Shown piece after piece: positions 62,475 to 64,000 of a stretch of 64,000 bases of DNA. Both the position numbers and the translations under genes were made by a program. The stretch is from Pseudomonas ovata (GTDB lineage: Bacteria > Pseudomonadota > Gammaproteobacteria > Pseudomonadales > Pseudomonadaceae): contig NZ_QFFU01000015.1 in NCBI RefSeq assembly GCF_003131185.1, positions 1-64,000 on the forward strand. The letters run 5' to 3'. The number at the start of each line of letters is the position of its first letter. Position 1 is the stretch's first letter. Below the pieces are notes generated by a model. The model worked only from the letters and a program-made list of their open reading frames with translations. It was not told where the DNA came from and did no database searches.

Positions 62475-64000
62475 TGGCCCGCATGCCCTTATCGCGTCTG
62501 TTCAGCCTTGCCACCCGCCAACTGCAGCGCGATGCCCGCGCCGGCGAGTTGCGGGTCCTGTTCTTCGCCTTGCTGGTGGCAGTGGCCGCCAGCACCGCCA
62601 TCGGCTACTTCGGCGCGCGCCTGAACGCCGCCATGCTGTTGCGCGCCACCGAATTCCTCGGTGCCGACCTCATTCTTGAAGGCTCAAGCCCCGCCACCGC
62701 CGAACAACGCGCCGCCGGTGAGCAGTTGAAACTGGGCCACGCCCGCATCGTGATCTTTTCCAGCGTGATCGCCACCGACGACGGTATCCAGCTGTCGAGT
62801 ATCAAGGCGGTCGACAATGCCTATCCGCTGCGCGGCGAGCTGAAAAGCGCCGCCGACCTCTATCAGCCCGATCAGGTCAGCACAGGCCCCGCTCCCGGTG
62901 AAGCCTGGGCCGAGGCGCGCCTGCTGCCGGCGGTCAACCTCAAGGTCGGCGACATGATCGACGTCGGCGCCAAACCCTTGAAGCTGACGCGCATCCTCAC
63001 CTATGAACCGGACCGCGCCGGCAATTTCTACAGCCTGACCCCTCGGGTGATGATCAACCTGCAGGACCTGGAGGCCACCGGCGTGGTGCAGCCCGGCAGC
63101 CGGGTGAGTTTTCGCGAAATGTGGAGCGGCCCGCCTGAAGCCCTGGCGGCCTATCGCAAGGCCATCGAACCGGGCCTGCAGGCCCACCAGGAGATCAAGG
63201 ACGCCCGCGACGGCAGCCAGCAGATCGGCGGCGCGCTGGGCAAGGCCGAACGTTACCTGAACATGGCCAGCCTGGTTGCCGTGTTGCTGGCCGGCGTGGC
63301 GGTGGCCATGTCGGCGGCGCGCTTTGCCACACGGCGTTTCGATGCCAGCGCCCTGCTGCGCTGCCTGGGACTGTCACGCCGCGAAGCGCTGGTGCTGTTC
63401 AGCCTGCAACTGGCAATCATCGGCCTGCTGGCCAGCCTGGCCGGTGCGCTGCTGGGCTGGCTGGCGCAACTGGGGCTGTTTGCCCTGCTGCATAACCTGT
63501 TGCCGGCCAGCGTGCCGCCCGGCGGTATCGTGCCGGCCCTGGCGGGCATCGGCACCGGGCTGGTGGCCCTGGCCGGCTTCGCCCTGCCGCCCCTGGCCGC
63601 CCTGGGCCGGGTGCCGCCCTTGCGCGTGCTGCGCCGCGACATGTTGCCGGTGCCGGCCAGTTCCTGGCTGGTGTACGGCACCGCCATCGTGGCGCTGGGC
63701 CTGATCATGTGGCGCCTGAGCCTGGACCTGGTGCTGACCTTTGCCCTGCTGGGCGGCGGCATTGTCGCCGCCCTGGTATTTGGCGCCCTGTTGCTGGTCG
63801 GCCTGAACAGCCTGCGTCGCCTGCTGGCCGGCGCCCCGCTGCCCTGGCGCCTGGGCCTGGGCCAGTTGCTGCGCCACCCACTGGCAGCCGCCGGGCAATC
63901 CCTGGCCTTCGGCCTGATCCTGCTGGCGATGGGTCTGATTGCCCTGCTGCGCGGCGAGCTGCTCGACACCTGGCAAAACCAGTTGCCCGAAGATGCCCCC
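62474..64000 (+). CDS. ybbP: FtsX-like ABC permease (YbbP type), 3' truncated by window edge
   Basis: An open frame starts at ATG 62474, one base into the ybbA stop, and runs to the right edge without a stop (509 residues visible). It begins MARMPLSRLFSLATRQLQRD with a membrane helix (VLFFALLVAVAASTAIGYF) and a periplasmic MacB-like core (about 45-255). A group of helices follows from about 260 (LNMASLVAVLLAGVAVAMSAARFA, FSLQLAIIGLLASLAGALLGWL) with more after 340. Family members are about 800-830 residues with a repeated FtsX unit, so about 300 residues lie outside. Confidence 0.9.
   Translation, partial: MARMPLSRLFSLATRQLQRDARAGELRVLFFALLVAVAASTAIGYFGARLNAAMLLRATEFLGADLILEGSSPATAEQRAAGEQLKLGHARIVIFSSVIATDDGIQLSSIKAVDNAYPLRGELKSAADLYQPDQVSTGPAPGEAWAEARLLPAVNLKVGDMIDVGAKPLKLTRILTYEPDRAGNFYSLTPRVMINLQDLEATGVVQPGSRVSFREMWSGPPEALAAYRKAIEPGLQAHQEIKDARDGSQQIGGALGKAERYLNMASLVAVLLAGVAVAMSAARFATRRFDASALLRCLGLSRREALVLFSLQLAIIGLLASLAGALLGWLAQLGLFALLHNLLPASVPPGGIVPALAGIGTGLVALAGFALPPLAALGRVPPLRVLRRDMLPVPASSWLVYGTAIVALGLIMWRLSLDLVLTFALLGGGIVAALVFGALLLVGLNSLRRLLAGAPLPWRLGLGQLLRHPLAAAGQSLAFGLILLAMGLIALLRGELLDTWQNQLPEDAP

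Overview
The window is a Pseudomonas chromosome segment, most like the P. putida/P. fluorescens lineages. It is GC-rich. The gene orders pyrD-nasST-nasA-kinase-nas-cobA-oprF-sigX-cmpX-cfrX-CorA-rraA-estX-ppsA-ppsR and pabB-thrH-cysH-cysB-USP-aroF match, from memory, the P. aeruginosa PA1750-PA1786 neighbourhood. oprI and rmf are also typical of the genus. No rRNA, tRNA or CRISPR was seen.

Bases 1-4396 are the integrase end of a prophage or integrative element. It carries a lone C5-cytosine methyltransferase, a chain of small overlapping cargo genes, an excisionase-like gene and a lambda-type integrase. The junction has cut off the 5' end of a BvgS-like hybrid sensor kinase, whose 3' part begins inside its PAS domain at about 4397.

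Bases 6146-15155 are housekeeping genes: yggL, a PBP4-type peptidase, a CHASE/PAS/GGDEF protein, rlmKL, rmf and pyrD. Bases 15245-25599 are a nitrate-assimilation island: nasS, nasT, nitrate transporter, a PP2C-kinase fusion, an FAD reductase equal to only the first half of NirB, nitrate reductase, and cobA for siroheme. Three sigma-54 promoters are readable. The transporter and the reductase operon each have an ANTAR-type leader: two hairpins with A-N-N-G-N-N hexaloops, the second overlapping a terminator. NasT should act on both leaders, and NasS should hold NasT back when nitrate is absent.

Bases 25737-35044 hold the oprF-sigX-cmpX-cfrX envelope-stress locus, a CorA-type transporter, rraA, a 158-bp MITE-like repeat, estX, and divergent ppsA and ppsR. 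Bases 35178-40080 hold a glutathione transferase and a tightly coupled, uncharacterised three-gene operon (TPR-like solenoid, PcfJ-like, DUF1266). Bases 40242-46919 are the 2-methylcitrate operon prpR-prpB-prpC-acnD-prpF with two TGTCGACA operators.

Bases 47201-50248 encode a three-gene set: a retropepsin-like exported protein, an inactive transglutaminase with seven membrane helices, and a RimK-like ATP-grasp ligase. An AT-rich lipoprotein gene follows. The rest covers pabB, thrH, cysH, cysB, a universal stress protein, a 5'-nucleotidase, a thioredoxin-like protein, aroF, a small GNAT protein, oprI, an L,D-transpeptidase, tesA, and the ybbA/ybbP-type ABC exporter, which runs off the right edge.
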